DNA of 60,220 nt from an uncultured Bacteroidales bacterium (GTDB lineage Bacteria; Bacteroidota; Bacteroidia; Bacteroidales; P3). The notes below the pieces were generated by a model. The model worked only from the letters and a program-made list of their open reading frames with translations. It did no database searches and was not told the DNA's origin. The stretch spans positions 1 to 60,220 of the forward strand of contig ONDE01000015.1 of assembly GCA_900316515.1 (NCBI GenBank). Reading direction: 5' to 3'. Below, piece by piece: positions 1-8,915 of the stretch. The translations under genes were made by a program, and so were the position numbers. How positions within the stretch are numbered: position 1 is the first letter of the stretch; each line of letters begins with the position of its first letter.

Positions 1-124
1 CAGCGAGCCCGCAGGCTACAGCGCCACCACCATCGACCTCCACGGCTGGCCCGCTGGGCAATACCTGATGACTATCGAGACCCTCCAGGGCAAGACCGCA
101 AAACGCCTTGTGGTGGCCAGATAA
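1..124 (+). CDS. C-terminal end of a T9SS type A cargo protein (5' truncated)
   Basis: The frame starting at base 2 is open to a TAA at 122-124 and gives about 40 residues. They end in a pattern (..W-P-A-G-Q-Y-L..I-E-T..G-K..K-R-L-V-V) typical of the last strands of a type IX secretion type A sorting domain, where G-x-Y is followed by a short basic tail. The signal would direct an exported protein through the outer membrane for surface anchoring or release. The body of the protein lies outside the window, so its function is unknown. A terminator follows directly. Confidence 0.7.
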   Translation, partial: SEPAGYSATTIDLHGWPAGQYLMTIETLQGKTAKRLVVAR

Positions 125-141
125 CCACGCTGCAACTCATT

Positions 142-176
142 ACGGGACATGGTTTTCAGCTATGTCCCGTTTTTTT
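142..176 (+). terminator. Rho-independent terminator
   Basis: A perfect 9-bp stem (ACGGGACAT at 142-150 with ATGTCCCGT at 162-170), an 11-nt loop and a run of T from 170 to 176. It lies 17 bp after the stop of the T9SS cargo gene. Confidence 0.9.
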
Positions 177-238
177 GTGTGTTGAAATTGTGTTGATATT
201 TTGTCGCACGATGGTTACGGGGCATGGAGTTTAATTAG

Positions 239-246
239 TATTTTTG
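239..246 (+). promoter_or_regulatory. Promoter -7 box for the glycosyltransferase
   Basis: TATTTTTG at 239-246 fits the Bacteroidota TAnnTTTG box, 24 bp before the ATG at 270. No clear -33 TTTG is seen. Confidence 0.5.
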
Positions 247-269
247 TACGTTCAAAATAGTGTGTATAG

Positions 270-1481
270 ATGTTCGATTTTAGTCAATATCTAACTGATA
301 GTTACGCCCTTATTCTCTCGGGCATTATATTCGTGGCACTGGTATATCTGTGCCTCTATTACGGATTGTATCATTTCCGCACCGGCCGCTACGGCCTGAA
401 ACGCAAGAAAGGCGACAACGGCGAGGAGCCGGCGCCGGAGAAGCTGCCGGCGGTAAGCGTGGTGCTCACGGCCCGCAACGACTCGACATGGCTGCGCGAG
501 AACCTGGTATACCTGCTGGAACAGGACTACCCCAACTTCGAGGTGGTGGTGGTCGACTACCTGTCGCAGGACGACACTCCCTATGTCCTCAAACTCCTCA
601 AGGACTACTACCCACACTTGAAGATTGTGCCTTTCAAGGAGGACGTGAACCTCTTCCAGGGTAAGAAATATCCCCTTTCAATAGGTATCAAGAGCGCCAA
701 GAACGACATACTGATGCTCGCCGACCCCGACTGCACACCGAAGAACCTGCACTGGCTGCGCGGCATGGTGAGGGGCTACTCGTTTGGCGACGATGCCAAG
801 CAAACAGGCAACAAGGCCAACAGCAACCAGGCTATCAAGATAGTGCTGGGCTACTGCGGCGTGAAGCGCACGAAGACGCTGCTTGGCGTGCTGCAGCAGT
901 ACGACGCTCTGTACTACGGCGCCAGCTATCTGGGCAGCGCCCTGCTCGGCCACCCCTACACCGGCTCGGGACGCAACCTCAGCTACCGCCGCTCGTTCTT
1001 CTTCAAGCGCGGAGCCTTCATAAGCCACTACGATGTGGCCGACGGCTCGGACGACCTATTCGTGTACCAGAACGCCGACAGTAAGAACACAACCATCTGT
1101 ATAGACAGCGATGCATGCCTCACCGCCGAACCCAAGAAGACCTTCGCCCTGTGGCACGACGAGCGCCGCCATCGCGTGGCCACCCGCAACCGCCACTCGC
1201 TGGGCAGCCGCCTGCACGAGAGTCTGCCCTACCTGGCCAACGTGGTCTTCTATGCCGCCTGCGTGCTGCTGGTACTCCGCGGCACCCTGCCCTGGCCGGT
1301 GGTGGCAGCTGCCGCTGTGATTAAATGGGCATGGCAAATAGTCTGTTTCTCAAGACTTACCAAGCGTTTCGACGGCGGGTTCGTGCACCTCGCGGCACCC
1401 CTGCTGGAAATATATTTTATCATAGCAAATACTATATTAATACTTTTGCCGTTACATAACAATAGAAAGTTTAAGAAATAG
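270..1481 (+). CDS. Membrane-anchored family 2 glycosyltransferase
   Basis: Predicted 403-residue GT2 enzyme that would move a sugar from a nucleotide donor to a lipid or glycan acceptor at the inner face of the cytoplasmic membrane. A membrane segment spans residues 14-34. The GT-A fold follows from about residue 60 (PAVSVVLTARND, then EVVVVDYLSQDD) with a DPDC acidic motif at 152-155 in the DxD position. Two or three hydrophobic segments close the protein (about 318-345 and 375-395), as in processive or membrane GT2 enzymes. Donor and acceptor cannot be read from the sequence. It has its own promoter and no sugar-pathway neighbours. The heptamer array begins at its stop codon. Confidence 0.85.
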   Translation: MFDFSQYLTDSYALILSGIIFVALVYLCLYYGLYHFRTGRYGLKRKKGDNGEEPAPEKLPAVSVVLTARNDSTWLRENLVYLLEQDYPNFEVVVVDYLSQDDTPYVLKLLKDYYPHLKIVPFKEDVNLFQGKKYPLSIGIKSAKNDILMLADPDCTPKNLHWLRGMVRGYSFGDDAKQTGNKANSNQAIKIVLGYCGVKRTKTLLGVLQQYDALYYGASYLGSALLGHPYTGSGRNLSYRRSFFFKRGAFISHYDVADGSDDLFVYQNADSKNTTICIDSDACLTAEPKKTFALWHDERRHRVATRNRHSLGSRLHESLPYLANVVFYAACVLLVLRGTLPWPVVAAAAVIKWAWQIVCFSRLTKRFDGGFVHLAAPLLEIYFIIANTILILLPLHNNRKFKK

Positions 1482-1507
1482 TGGTTAGTGATTAGTGGTT
1501 AGTGAAA
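1480..1507 (+). repeat. Heptamer tandem repeat (AGTGGTT/AGTGATT)
   Basis: Units AGTGGTT (1480), AGTGATT (1487), AGTGGTT (1494) and a degenerate AGTGAAA (1501) fill the whole gap between the glycosyltransferase stop and the sigma-factor start. The same heptamer family appears in reverse complement at about 22630-22643 and 58567-58608. Confidence 0.8.
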
Positions 1508-2124
1508 TGGGAATGGATAATGCAACGACAGTGACAACGGAACGGATGCGCCACGACTACCAGCTCGTGTGCGCCGCACGCGACGAGGGCAACCACAAGG
1601 CCTACTCGGACCTTATGGCTACCTATCGTGAGCCGTTGTATCTGCTGCTCCTTCGCATGACGCACAACACCACTACCGCTGCCGACCTCACCATCGAGAC
1701 TTTCGGCAAGGCTTTCCTACAGCTACATCGCTACGCCCCTACAGCCACCTTCGGCTCGTGGCTCTACACCATAGGCGTGAACACCTATATAGACCATCTG
1801 CGCCGCAACCGTCTGGAGACGGTGCCGCTGAGCGAGACAGAGCGCAACAACGACGGCGACATCATTGAATATCAAATACCTTCGGGCCAGCCAAACCCCG
1901 AAGAGGCCATGATACGCATGCAGCGCGACGAGGTACTGAAACAGATTGTGGACCAGCTGAAAGAACCTTACCGCCAGATAATACGCATGCGCTATTATGA
2001 AGACCTCTCCTATGAGGAGATAGCGCAGACGCTACGCATACCCATAGGCACGGTTAAGATACGGCTCTTGCGTGCCAAAGAGTTGCTGTCGGCCATAATG
2101 AAGAAGAAAGGAGGCGAGATTTGA
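1507..2124 (+). CDS. ECF-type RNA polymerase sigma factor
   Basis: About 205 residues, sigma-70 family. Region 2 (YSDLMATYREPLYLL through ATFGSWLYTIGVNTYIDHLRR) would bind core RNA polymerase and the -10 element. Region 4 (LKEPYRQIIRMRYYEDLSYEEIAQTL then GTVKIRLLRAKELL) is a clear helix-turn-helix for the -35 element. I start at the ATG at 1507; the frame is also open from a GTG at 1495, but those codons lie in the heptamer repeat. No anti-sigma factor is adjacent. Instead the stop overlaps the start of an outer-membrane protein gene, suggesting co-production. Target genes are unknown. Confidence 0.88.
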   Translation: MGMDNATTVTTERMRHDYQLVCAARDEGNHKAYSDLMATYREPLYLLLLRMTHNTTTAADLTIETFGKAFLQLHRYAPTATFGSWLYTIGVNTYIDHLRRNRLETVPLSETERNNDGDIIEYQIPSGQPNPEEAMIRMQRDEVLKQIVDQLKEPYRQIIRMRYYEDLSYEEIAQTLRIPIGTVKIRLLRAKELLSAIMKKKGGEI

Positions 2125-2996
2125 AACACGCCGCCTTGATTCTTGCAGCATTGATGATTGCCACATCGGCTGCTGCCGATGATGGCGAACCTCCCAGTAC
2201 GGGACTCTCGGTTTTTGTCAATGCATCAGGCTATGTCGCTGCCGCCAACGCCGCCGAGTTTTACAGCGGGCGTGACGCGAATCCCAACAAAATAAACTAC
2301 ATCCTACATAGCGACCGCTACGGTCCGCAGATCTGGAACCGCCTTGTCGAGGCCGGACGCATCTCGCCGTCGGCAGTGGGGCAGTACGACCAGTTCACGG
2401 TGGAGGAGTTCCCGCCCAAGATGGACTACCGCCTTGCCTACCAGATAGGTCTCGGCATACGATATGACTATAATTCCGGCTTCGGCTGGCTGCTGCGTTT
2501 CGACATGGCCAAGCTAGTGGCACAGGGAGGTTTCAACCTGGGCACCGGCGGTGTGCCGTTGCTAGGCAGCGACCAATACGTCACATGCGGCATCTTCGGC
2601 AAAGAGAGCCGCTACAATATCGACCTGGCCATAGCACGCACAGTGGCACTGAACAAGCTGTTGGACCTAGAGTTGAATATCGGTGCAAGCCTGGTGAATG
2701 TCAAGGTGGAAGAGAACGCCATGGAGATTGCTGGCGCCACCTACTCCATCCTAGACCGCACCTACGGCGAGATGCCGTCGACATACACCGCCGAATACGA
2801 CTACCAGAACCAAGGACGCATAGGCTACGGCTTTTTCGCCACCGTGGCTATGGGCTACCGAGTCAGAGGCATAGGAGCACTGAAGCTCTTCTACACCTGC
2901 CGCCACGACCGCATAGCCTTCCTCGACCGTAAGGAATGGGGCTGGCAGCACGCCTTCGGCATAAGAATAGAAATGAATAATTTTAGTTTCTTATAA
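2121..2996 (+). CDS. Outer-membrane beta-barrel protein of unknown function
   Basis: 291 residues with a signal peptide (LILAALMIATSAAA, cleavage probably after residue 19) and then alternating aromatic/hydrophobic strands (YRLAYQIGLGIRYDYN, FGWLLRFDMAKLV, YGFFATVAMGYRV, WQHAFGIRIEM) as in small barrels. It starts with TTG at 2121, which overlaps the sigma-factor stop by 4 nt. A strong Shine-Dalgarno (AAAGGAGG, 2106-2113) lies 7 nt upstream, unusual in this phylum, and supports the TTG start and translational coupling. No enzyme motif is visible. The GNAT gene follows with no gap. Confidence 0.75.
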   Translation: MKHAALILAALMIATSAAADDGEPPSTGLSVFVNASGYVAAANAAEFYSGRDANPNKINYILHSDRYGPQIWNRLVEAGRISPSAVGQYDQFTVEEFPPKMDYRLAYQIGLGIRYDYNSGFGWLLRFDMAKLVAQGGFNLGTGGVPLLGSDQYVTCGIFGKESRYNIDLAIARTVALNKLLDLELNIGASLVNVKVEENAMEIAGATYSILDRTYGEMPSTYTAEYDYQNQGRIGYGFFATVAMGYRVRGIGALKLFYTCRHDRIAFLDRKEWGWQHAFGIRIEMNNFSFL

Positions 2997-3515
2997 ATGA
3001 TAACATTTACCGAACTAGCAGAAAGCGACCATCCGCATTTTGCGCAAGAATTGTTTGAAGAGGCGTTTCCCGAACAGGAACGCCCGCCCTTCTCTAGTCT
3101 CCGGCAGCGTGATGCCGGCAAATTCCATTTCCTAGTGGCCGAAAACGGCGACGACCCGGTAGGCATCCTGACCTACTGGACTTTCGACGAACTGGTGTAT
3201 GTGGAGCACTTCGCCATAGACGAAGACCTTCGCAACCAGGGACTCGGCAAGGCTGTGTTTCTCAACTTCCTGTCGCAACAGCACGACCAGGTGGTGCTGG
3301 AGATCGAGCTTCCCAACAACGAGGAGGCCGACCACAGACTCGAGTTCTACGCCTCGATGGGCTTCTATCGGAACCCACAGCCCTACGTGCAGCCCTCATA
3401 TCACAACGACAACCGCACGGTGCCAATGATCATTATGTCGAAATACGAACTCGACGACGATGAATTTTCCGAAATTCGGGACCTTTTATACCGCGAAGTG
3501 TACGGCGTAAAATGA
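2997..3515 (+). CDS. GNAT-family N-acetyltransferase
   Basis: 172 residues with the GNAT fold. The acetyl-CoA-binding motif A follows strand 4 (VEHFAIDEDLRNQGLGKAV, with the Q-G-L-G loop). Motif B (LEFYASMGFYRNPQPYVQPSY) closes the domain. It would move an acetyl group from acetyl-CoA to an amine; the substrate is not evident. The ATG follows the TAA of the upstream gene with no spacer, so it is the third gene of the sigma/OMP/GNAT operon. Confidence 0.85.
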   Translation: MITFTELAESDHPHFAQELFEEAFPEQERPPFSSLRQRDAGKFHFLVAENGDDPVGILTYWTFDELVYVEHFAIDEDLRNQGLGKAVFLNFLSQQHDQVVLEIELPNNEEADHRLEFYASMGFYRNPQPYVQPSYHNDNRTVPMIIMSKYELDDDEFSEIRDLLYREVYGVK

Positions 3516-3609
3516 TAGTTGATAGTTGAAGGTGGAAATTTTTTATTTATGCAACCAACTGACATACAGGCATCAACTTTCAACCTAAGACTTCCGACTA
3601 AAAAAAAAT

Positions 3610-3640
3610 TTGGTCAGTATTCAAAAAGTTAGTACTTTTG
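3610..3640 (+). promoter_or_regulatory. Promoter of tRNA-Arg
   Basis: TTTGG near 3609-3613 and TACTTTTG at 3633-3640 are about 20 bp apart, matching the Bacteroidota sigma consensus, 40 bp before the tRNA. Confidence 0.75.
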
Positions 3641-3680
3641 CACCCGCTTTCGAGGAGAGAACGCCTCAAAAACAGCAGAT

Positions 3681-3757
3681 GGCTCCTTAGCTCAACTGAA
3701 TAGAGCATCTGACTACGGATCAGAAGGTTGCAGGTTTGAATCCTGCAGGAGTCACCA
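3681..3757 (+). tRNA. tRNA-Arg (anticodon ACG)
   Basis: A complete cloverleaf. The acceptor stem GGCTCCT pairs with AGGAGTC (one G-T pair). The D arm is GCTC/GAGC. The anticodon stem TCTGA/TCAGA encloses CTACGGA with anticodon ACG at 3715-3717. The T arm is GCAGG/CCTGC. Discriminator A at 3754 is followed by an encoded CCA (3755-3757). ACG is read as ICG after tadA-type deamination and decodes CGU/CGC/CGA. Confidence 0.96.
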
Positions 3758-3762
3758 AGAAG

Positions 3763-3791
3763 AGAGAGAACAGCGATGTTCTCTCTTTTTT
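3763..3791 (+). terminator. Terminator of the tRNA gene
   Basis: Nine-base stem AGAGAGAAC (3763-3771)/GTTCTCTCT (3778-3786) with a 6-nt loop and six T residues, 5 bp after the tRNA CCA. Confidence 0.9.
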
Positions 3792-3851
3792 GTTTCCACC
3801 GCACAATAAAGTACGCGCCCACGCGTTATACCGATAAAAACAATCGATATT

Positions 3852-5018
3852 ATGCAAGGCAATTTCACCTATCACAATCCCACCAAGCTTTATTTCGGCG
3901 AAGAGGCCATGAGTCATCTGGCCGGCGAACTTAAAGGCTACGGCCCCGTAGTTATGCTCAGCTACGGCGGCGGCTCGATAAAGAAGAACGGCATATATGA
4001 CGCCGTAGTCGCCGTCCTGAAGGAGACCGGCAAGACCATTGTCGAAGACCCGGGAGTGATGCCCAATCCCACCTACGAGAAGGTGATGGAGGGGTGCCAT
4101 CTGGTGCGCGACAACAAGGTGGACCTCATACTGGCCGTGGGCGGCGGCAGCACCATCGACTATGCCAAAGCCGTGAGCGCCAGTGCATACTGCGAGGAGG
4201 ATGCATGGGAGAAATACTGGGTGAAGCAAGGATGGCCCAGCTGCCAGACAGTCGCCGTGGGCTCGGTGCTGACGATGGTTGGCACCGGAAGCGAGATGAA
4301 CGGCGGTAGCGTGATAACAAACCGCAAGGCTGGCTTCAAGCTTGGCAAGGTGTTCGGTCCCGCACTATATCCCAAGTTCACGATACTGAACCCGAGGTTC
4401 ACGATGACTGTGCCGCAGTACCAGATGGTTGCAGGCTTCTTCGACATCATGAGCCACCTGATGGAGCAATACTTCGCCGGCAAGGCCGACTGCACCACCG
4501 ACTACCTCATCGAGGGGCTGATGCGGTCGCTGATTCACAGCAGTCGCATTGCCGCCAAGAATCCACAAGACTACGAAGCCCGTGCCAACATCATGTGGAC
4601 TGCCACATGGGCATTGAACACGCTGCTGAAGTGCGGCAAGGGCGGCGACTGGGAGGTGCACCAGATAGGACACGCCATAGGTCTGGTGACCGACGCCACA
4701 CACGGCATGACACTTGCCAGCGTCTCACTGCCATACTACCGTCATGTGATGCAGGACGGCCTGCACCAATTCGTGCGCTTTGCAACAAACGTGTGGGGTG
4801 TCCGTCCCGAAGGCAAGAGCGACGAGCAGGTGGCCAATGAAGGTCTGTCATGTCTCGAATCGTGGATGAAGGAAATCGGTGTGGTGATGCACAGCAGCGA
4901 ACTGGGCGTCAGCGAGAAGAACCTGCAGGCCGTGACGGATGCCGTAAAGATACTGCCCGTCGGCTACCGCACCCTGACCCGCGACGAGGTGGTGGAGATT
5001 CTGCGGGAGAGCATGTGA
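3852..5018 (+). CDS. Iron-dependent (butanol-type) alcohol dehydrogenase
   Basis: 388 residues, full length for the BDH/YqhD branch of group III alcohol dehydrogenases, which reduce aldehydes to alcohols with NAD(P)H in the cytoplasm. The N-terminal dinucleotide domain has YGGGSIKKNGIYD at 38-50, a loop found in NADPH-using members, and AVGGGSTIDYAKAV at 95-108. The C-terminal helical domain supplies the metal ligands D198, H202, H270 and H284, spaced as in FucO and YqhD. The gene is alone between the tRNA terminator and the next promoter region. The substrate is not clear; aldehyde detoxification or fermentation to alcohol are both possible. Confidence 0.9.
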   Translation: MQGNFTYHNPTKLYFGEEAMSHLAGELKGYGPVVMLSYGGGSIKKNGIYDAVVAVLKETGKTIVEDPGVMPNPTYEKVMEGCHLVRDNKVDLILAVGGGSTIDYAKAVSASAYCEEDAWEKYWVKQGWPSCQTVAVGSVLTMVGTGSEMNGGSVITNRKAGFKLGKVFGPALYPKFTILNPRFTMTVPQYQMVAGFFDIMSHLMEQYFAGKADCTTDYLIEGLMRSLIHSSRIAAKNPQDYEARANIMWTATWALNTLLKCGKGGDWEVHQIGHAIGLVTDATHGMTLASVSLPYYRHVMQDGLHQFVRFATNVWGVRPEGKSDEQVANEGLSCLESWMKEIGVVMHSSELGVSEKNLQAVTDAVKILPVGYRTLTRDEVVEILRESM

Positions 5019-5076
5019 TAGTTGACATTGGAGAGTGCATCTTTACATTTTGACTCTTACCATCTTACAATAAAGA

Positions 5077-8000
5077 ATGGGACAACTGACAGGACATACG
5101 GCAAGGAGGGTTTTCCTCATCGGGCTGTTTCTCGCCATAGGGCTTTGTGCCACTGACGAGGCGGCGGCGAAGCCACACCGCGACACACTCGGTGTGGGCA
5201 CGCAGGTCCTTTTTACCGAGAACGCCGGCCAATGGAATTCCCTGGTGCGCTATGCGGCACAGCTGCACAACGCGGCCCTCTTCCTCGAGGACGGCGGCAT
5301 AGTGGTGGCGCTGCGCGAACCAGCCTCCCACCCCTACCCCAGTGCACATGTGCTGCATTGCCATGCATACCGCATGCGCTTCGAGGACTCGTCGGTACAG
5401 CCTCGCGGCGAAGGCCAGCAAGACGGCTACAGCAACTACTTCCTCGGCAACAGTCCAGCCGGATGGCACAGTGGCGTGCGGGACTACGCCGTAGCCCGCT
5501 ACACCGAGGTGTATCCCAACACCGACCTTGAGATATACACCGCCAGTGCGGCGTTGAAATACAACTGGATAGTCCACCCTGGCGGAAACCCGCAGACGGT
5601 CGCCCTCGTCTACGAAGGCACCGACGGCGTTGATGTCGACCGCGACGGCAACCTGAGGGTACGGACCACCGTGAACGATGTCGTTGAGTTGAGGCCTTAC
5701 GTCTTTCAGATGCATGGCGACAAAGAGGTCGAGGTCAAGAGCCACTGGAGCGTGGAGCGAACCAAGGATGGATACCGCATAGGCATCGAGGTGGGAAGCT
5801 ACGACAGCACCAAAGACCTGGTCATCGACCCGACGCTCATCTTCTCGACCTACACGGGGTCTACTGCCGACAACTGGGGCACCACAGCGGCCTACGACTC
5901 GCACAAGAACGTGTACACCGCAGGCTTGGTGTTCGGAATAGGCTACCCCGTAAGCATCGGGGCCTACGACGAGAACAGCAACGGCAATGCCGACATAGGC
6001 ATCTTCAAATTCGACTCGTCGGGCACGCAGAGGCTCTGGGCCACCTACCTCGGCGGTGCAGCTGCCGATATGCCGCACAGCATGTTCGTCAACCTCTTCG
6101 ACGAGCTGCTGGTGATGGGCACCACCGGAAGCGACAACTTCCCCGTGACTGCCGGCGCCTTCCAATCGGCACACGCTGGCGGTCAGACCATAAACTATGA
6201 AGGCTCCAGCACCATCAACTTCGCCGAGGGCAGCGACATCTTCGTCTCGCGCCTGAGCGCCGACGGCACACAGCTGAAAGCCTCGACCTATGTAGGCGGC
6301 ACCGGCAACGACGGTCTGAACTACAAGCACTACTTCAACAGCAGCTACCAGATCATCATGGCTGGCAACGACTCGCTGTACTACAACTATGGCGACGGCG
6401 CACGCGGCGAGATTATCTCCGACAACTTCGGCAATGTATATGTCGGTTCCACAACCATGAGTACCGACTTCCCCACCACAGCAGAGGCTTTCCTGCCTTC
6501 ATACGCCGCCCGTCAGGAGGGTGTGGCTTTCAAACTCGACTACAACCTCCGCAATATGATATGGAGCAGTTATATCGGCGGCACAAATGACGACGCCGTC
6601 TACTCCATCGACCTCGACTCCAGCTACAACCTGCTGGTGTGCGGCGGTACCAACAGTTACAACTTCCCGACAACGGCGGGGGCTTACCGCACAACCTACC
6701 AGGGTGGCACTGCCGACGGTTTTGTGAGCAAGATATCGGCCGACGGCAGCACGCTGCTAGCCTCGACATACGTGGGTTCGACGGCCTACGACCAGCTCTA
6801 CTTCGTGCGTACAGGCCGACGGGACGAGGTGTTCCTCTTCGGACAGACGAAAGCCACGGGCTCGACGATGATACACAACGCCGGCTACAGCGTACCTGGC
6901 GGTGGCATGCTGCTGATGCGAATGACACCCGACATGCTGTCGGATCAGTGGAGCACCGTCTTCGGCACTCCGGGACGTGTGAACCTCTCGCCGACAGCCT
7001 TTGCCGCCGACATCTGCAACCGTGTCTACGCCGCCGGCTGGGGGCGCGACTTTGTGAACTACAACGGGGTGCAGTGGTATACTGCCGGCACCACAGGCAT
7101 GGAGACCACCACCGACGCCTTCCAGGATTCCACCGACGGACAGGATTTCTATCTCATCTCGATCGATGCCGACGCCAACAACCTGGAGTATGCCACCTTC
7201 TTCGGCGAGCTGCACGGCAATAGCGGCAGCAGCTATGGTGGAGGCGACCATGTTGACGGCGGCACGTCGCGCTTCGACCGTCTGGCGACACTCTACCAGT
7301 CGGTCTGCGGCTCGTGCAGCGGCACCCAGGGATTCCCCACCACCGCCAATGCCTGGAGCGACAGCAACCTCTCGAGCAACTGCAACAACGCCATCTTCCG
7401 TTTCAATGTCACCGACGACTTCCCAGTGGCCGAGTTCATACCACCCACCTCGGGGTGCGCTCCCTACACGGTGCACCTGCAGAACACCGGACGCGGAACC
7501 GCCTATCTATGGGATTTCGGCGACGGCAGCACCTCGACAGAGACGAGTCCTACGCACACCTTCACCTCGCCAGGGGTGTACACCATACGGCTGATAGCAG
7601 CGATGCCTGGCGGCTGCGCCGACTTCGACACCACCTACCACACCCTGCAAGTGCTCTCGTCGAGCGAATTCTCGCACACACCGTTGGTGGGATGCGGCGG
7701 GAGCACACAGATAGGAGTACCGCCGACCCTCGGTATAGCCTATTTCTGGACAGGTGATCCAGTGAGCGATCCGTCGGTCTCCAATCCATGGGTTAACCAG
7801 GCAGGCACCTATGTGCTGCACTCTGTCGTGGCCGGGTGCGTGCAGATCGACACTTTCACCGTCCGCACCTATACCATAGTCGACGAGCCACTGCTTACGG
7901 CCATCCACTGCCACGACTCTGCCAACGGCAGTGCCCTGTTGCCCCTCGGAGCTGAGATATCGAGCGACTCCATCACCTACACCATCACACCTTCGGCGGC

Positions 8001-8865
8001 CTCGCAACTCACCGACAGCGCCATACTTTTCAGCGGTCTCGGAGCGGGCAGCTATACGGTGACCATCGATGGATATGGATGCACCACGACGCGCACCTTC
8101 ACCCTCGCGAATCCCGAGCCGCCGGCCTACGAGAAAGAGGTCTCGCCGGCCCTGTGCGACGACAGCTGCGGAGGGTGGATACATCTCACCTACGACCTTT
8201 CGGCCGTTCCCGAGATAGAGCCACGCGACACCATCGTCGGCGGTCTCTGTGCCGGCAGCTATATCACTACCCTCACGTCGTTTGGCTGTCCGCTGACAGA
8301 CACCAGTGTCATAGTCCGCGAGCACCTTCTGGACAGCCTGCGGGCATACGCCGACGCCGAGCGTGTCTACGTGGGCGAGAGCGTCCGTCTGCATGCCACA
8401 CTCGACGCGGATGCTGCAGACGTAGGCTTCCGCTGGAGCCCCGCCGGCGACCTAGACGACCCGACGGCGCAGCACCCGCTGGCGACGCCGACCGACACGC
8501 TGGCCTGCTATACCGTGGTTGCGACAGCCCCGTCGGGCTGCACAGCCACCGACTCGGTATGCATACACGGCACCGAGGTGATCTGCGGCGCGCCGATCTT
8601 CGTGATTCCCAACGCCTTCACCCCCAACGCCGACGGCATAAACGACCGTATCTGCTTCAACAGCGACGAGCTCATAGAGTTCAGCATCACCATTTTCAAC
8701 CGCTGGGGCGAGAAGGTGTACGAGAGCGACGACCCCACCGAGTGCTGGGACGGCACCTACCGCGGCCACCAGTGCCTGGCAGGGGTATACACCTACACCT
8801 GCCACATCCGCTGCCTGGCAGATATAGAGAATGACTTTAAAGGAGACATTACGTTGATTAAGTGA
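5077..8865 (+). CDS. Secreted SBBP/PKD repeat protein with T9SS type B C-terminal domain
   Basis: 1262 residues. After a signal peptide (VFLIGLFLAIGLCA) comes an N-terminal module (FTENAGQWNSLVRYAAQ to about residue 250) like those preceding SBBP beta-propeller repeats. SBBP-type repeats follow (STYTGSTADNWGTTAAYD, ATYLGGAAADMPHSM, STYVGGTGNDGLNY, SSYIGGTNDDAVYSI) to about 780. A PKD domain at about 785-850 has the signature YLWDFGDGS. Cys-rich Ig-like segments lead to a gliding-motility-associated C-terminal domain at about 1170-1262 (VIPNAFTPNADGINDR, FNRWGEKVYES, WDGTYRG, GVYTY), which is the type B sorting signal. It is probably displayed on or released from the cell surface; the ligand is unknown. 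Confidence 0.9.
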   Translation: MGQLTGHTARRVFLIGLFLAIGLCATDEAAAKPHRDTLGVGTQVLFTENAGQWNSLVRYAAQLHNAALFLEDGGIVVALREPASHPYPSAHVLHCHAYRMRFEDSSVQPRGEGQQDGYSNYFLGNSPAGWHSGVRDYAVARYTEVYPNTDLEIYTASAALKYNWIVHPGGNPQTVALVYEGTDGVDVDRDGNLRVRTTVNDVVELRPYVFQMHGDKEVEVKSHWSVERTKDGYRIGIEVGSYDSTKDLVIDPTLIFSTYTGSTADNWGTTAAYDSHKNVYTAGLVFGIGYPVSIGAYDENSNGNADIGIFKFDSSGTQRLWATYLGGAAADMPHSMFVNLFDELLVMGTTGSDNFPVTAGAFQSAHAGGQTINYEGSSTINFAEGSDIFVSRLSADGTQLKASTYVGGTGNDGLNYKHYFNSSYQIIMAGNDSLYYNYGDGARGEIISDNFGNVYVGSTTMSTDFPTTAEAFLPSYAARQEGVAFKLDYNLRNMIWSSYIGGTNDDAVYSIDLDSSYNLLVCGGTNSYNFPTTAGAYRTTYQGGTADGFVSKISADGSTLLASTYVGSTAYDQLYFVRTGRRDEVFLFGQTKATGSTMIHNAGYSVPGGGMLLMRMTPDMLSDQWSTVFGTPGRVNLSPTAFAADICNRVYAAGWGRDFVNYNGVQWYTAGTTGMETTTDAFQDSTDGQDFYLISIDADANNLEYATFFGELHGNSGSSYGGGDHVDGGTSRFDRLATLYQSVCGSCSGTQGFPTTANAWSDSNLSSNCNNAIFRFNVTDDFPVAEFIPPTSGCAPYTVHLQNTGRGTAYLWDFGDGSTSTETSPTHTFTSPGVYTIRLIAAMPGGCADFDTTYHTLQVLSSSEFSHTPLVGCGGSTQIGVPPTLGIAYFWTGDPVSDPSVSNPWVNQAGTYVLHSVVAGCVQIDTFTVRTYTIVDEPLLTAIHCHDSANGSALLPLGAEISSDSITYTITPSAASQLTDSAILFSGLGAGSYTVTIDGYGCTTTRTFTLANPEPPAYEKEVSPALCDDSCGGWIHLTYDLSAVPEIEPRDTIVGGLCAGSYITTLTSFGCPLTDTSVIVREHLLDSLRAYADAERVYVGESVRLHATLDADAADVGFRWSPAGDLDDPTAQHPLATPTDTLACYTVVATAPSGCTATDSVCIHGTEVICGAPIFVIPNAFTPNADGINDRICFNSDELIEFSITIFNRWGEKVYESDDPTECWDGTYRGHQCLAGVYTYTCHIRCLADIENDFKGDITLIK

Positions 8866-8880
8866 ATAGTTCATAGTTAA

Positions 8881-8901
8881 TGATGAATGATGAATGATGA
8901 A
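8881..8901 (+). repeat. Heptamer tandem repeat (TGATGAA x3)
   Basis: Three perfect 7-bp units immediately upstream of the next gene. The array ends at an ATG (8901) that is in frame with the true start at 8916. Confidence 0.8.
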
Positions 8902-8915
8902 TGGTGGTTAGAACT

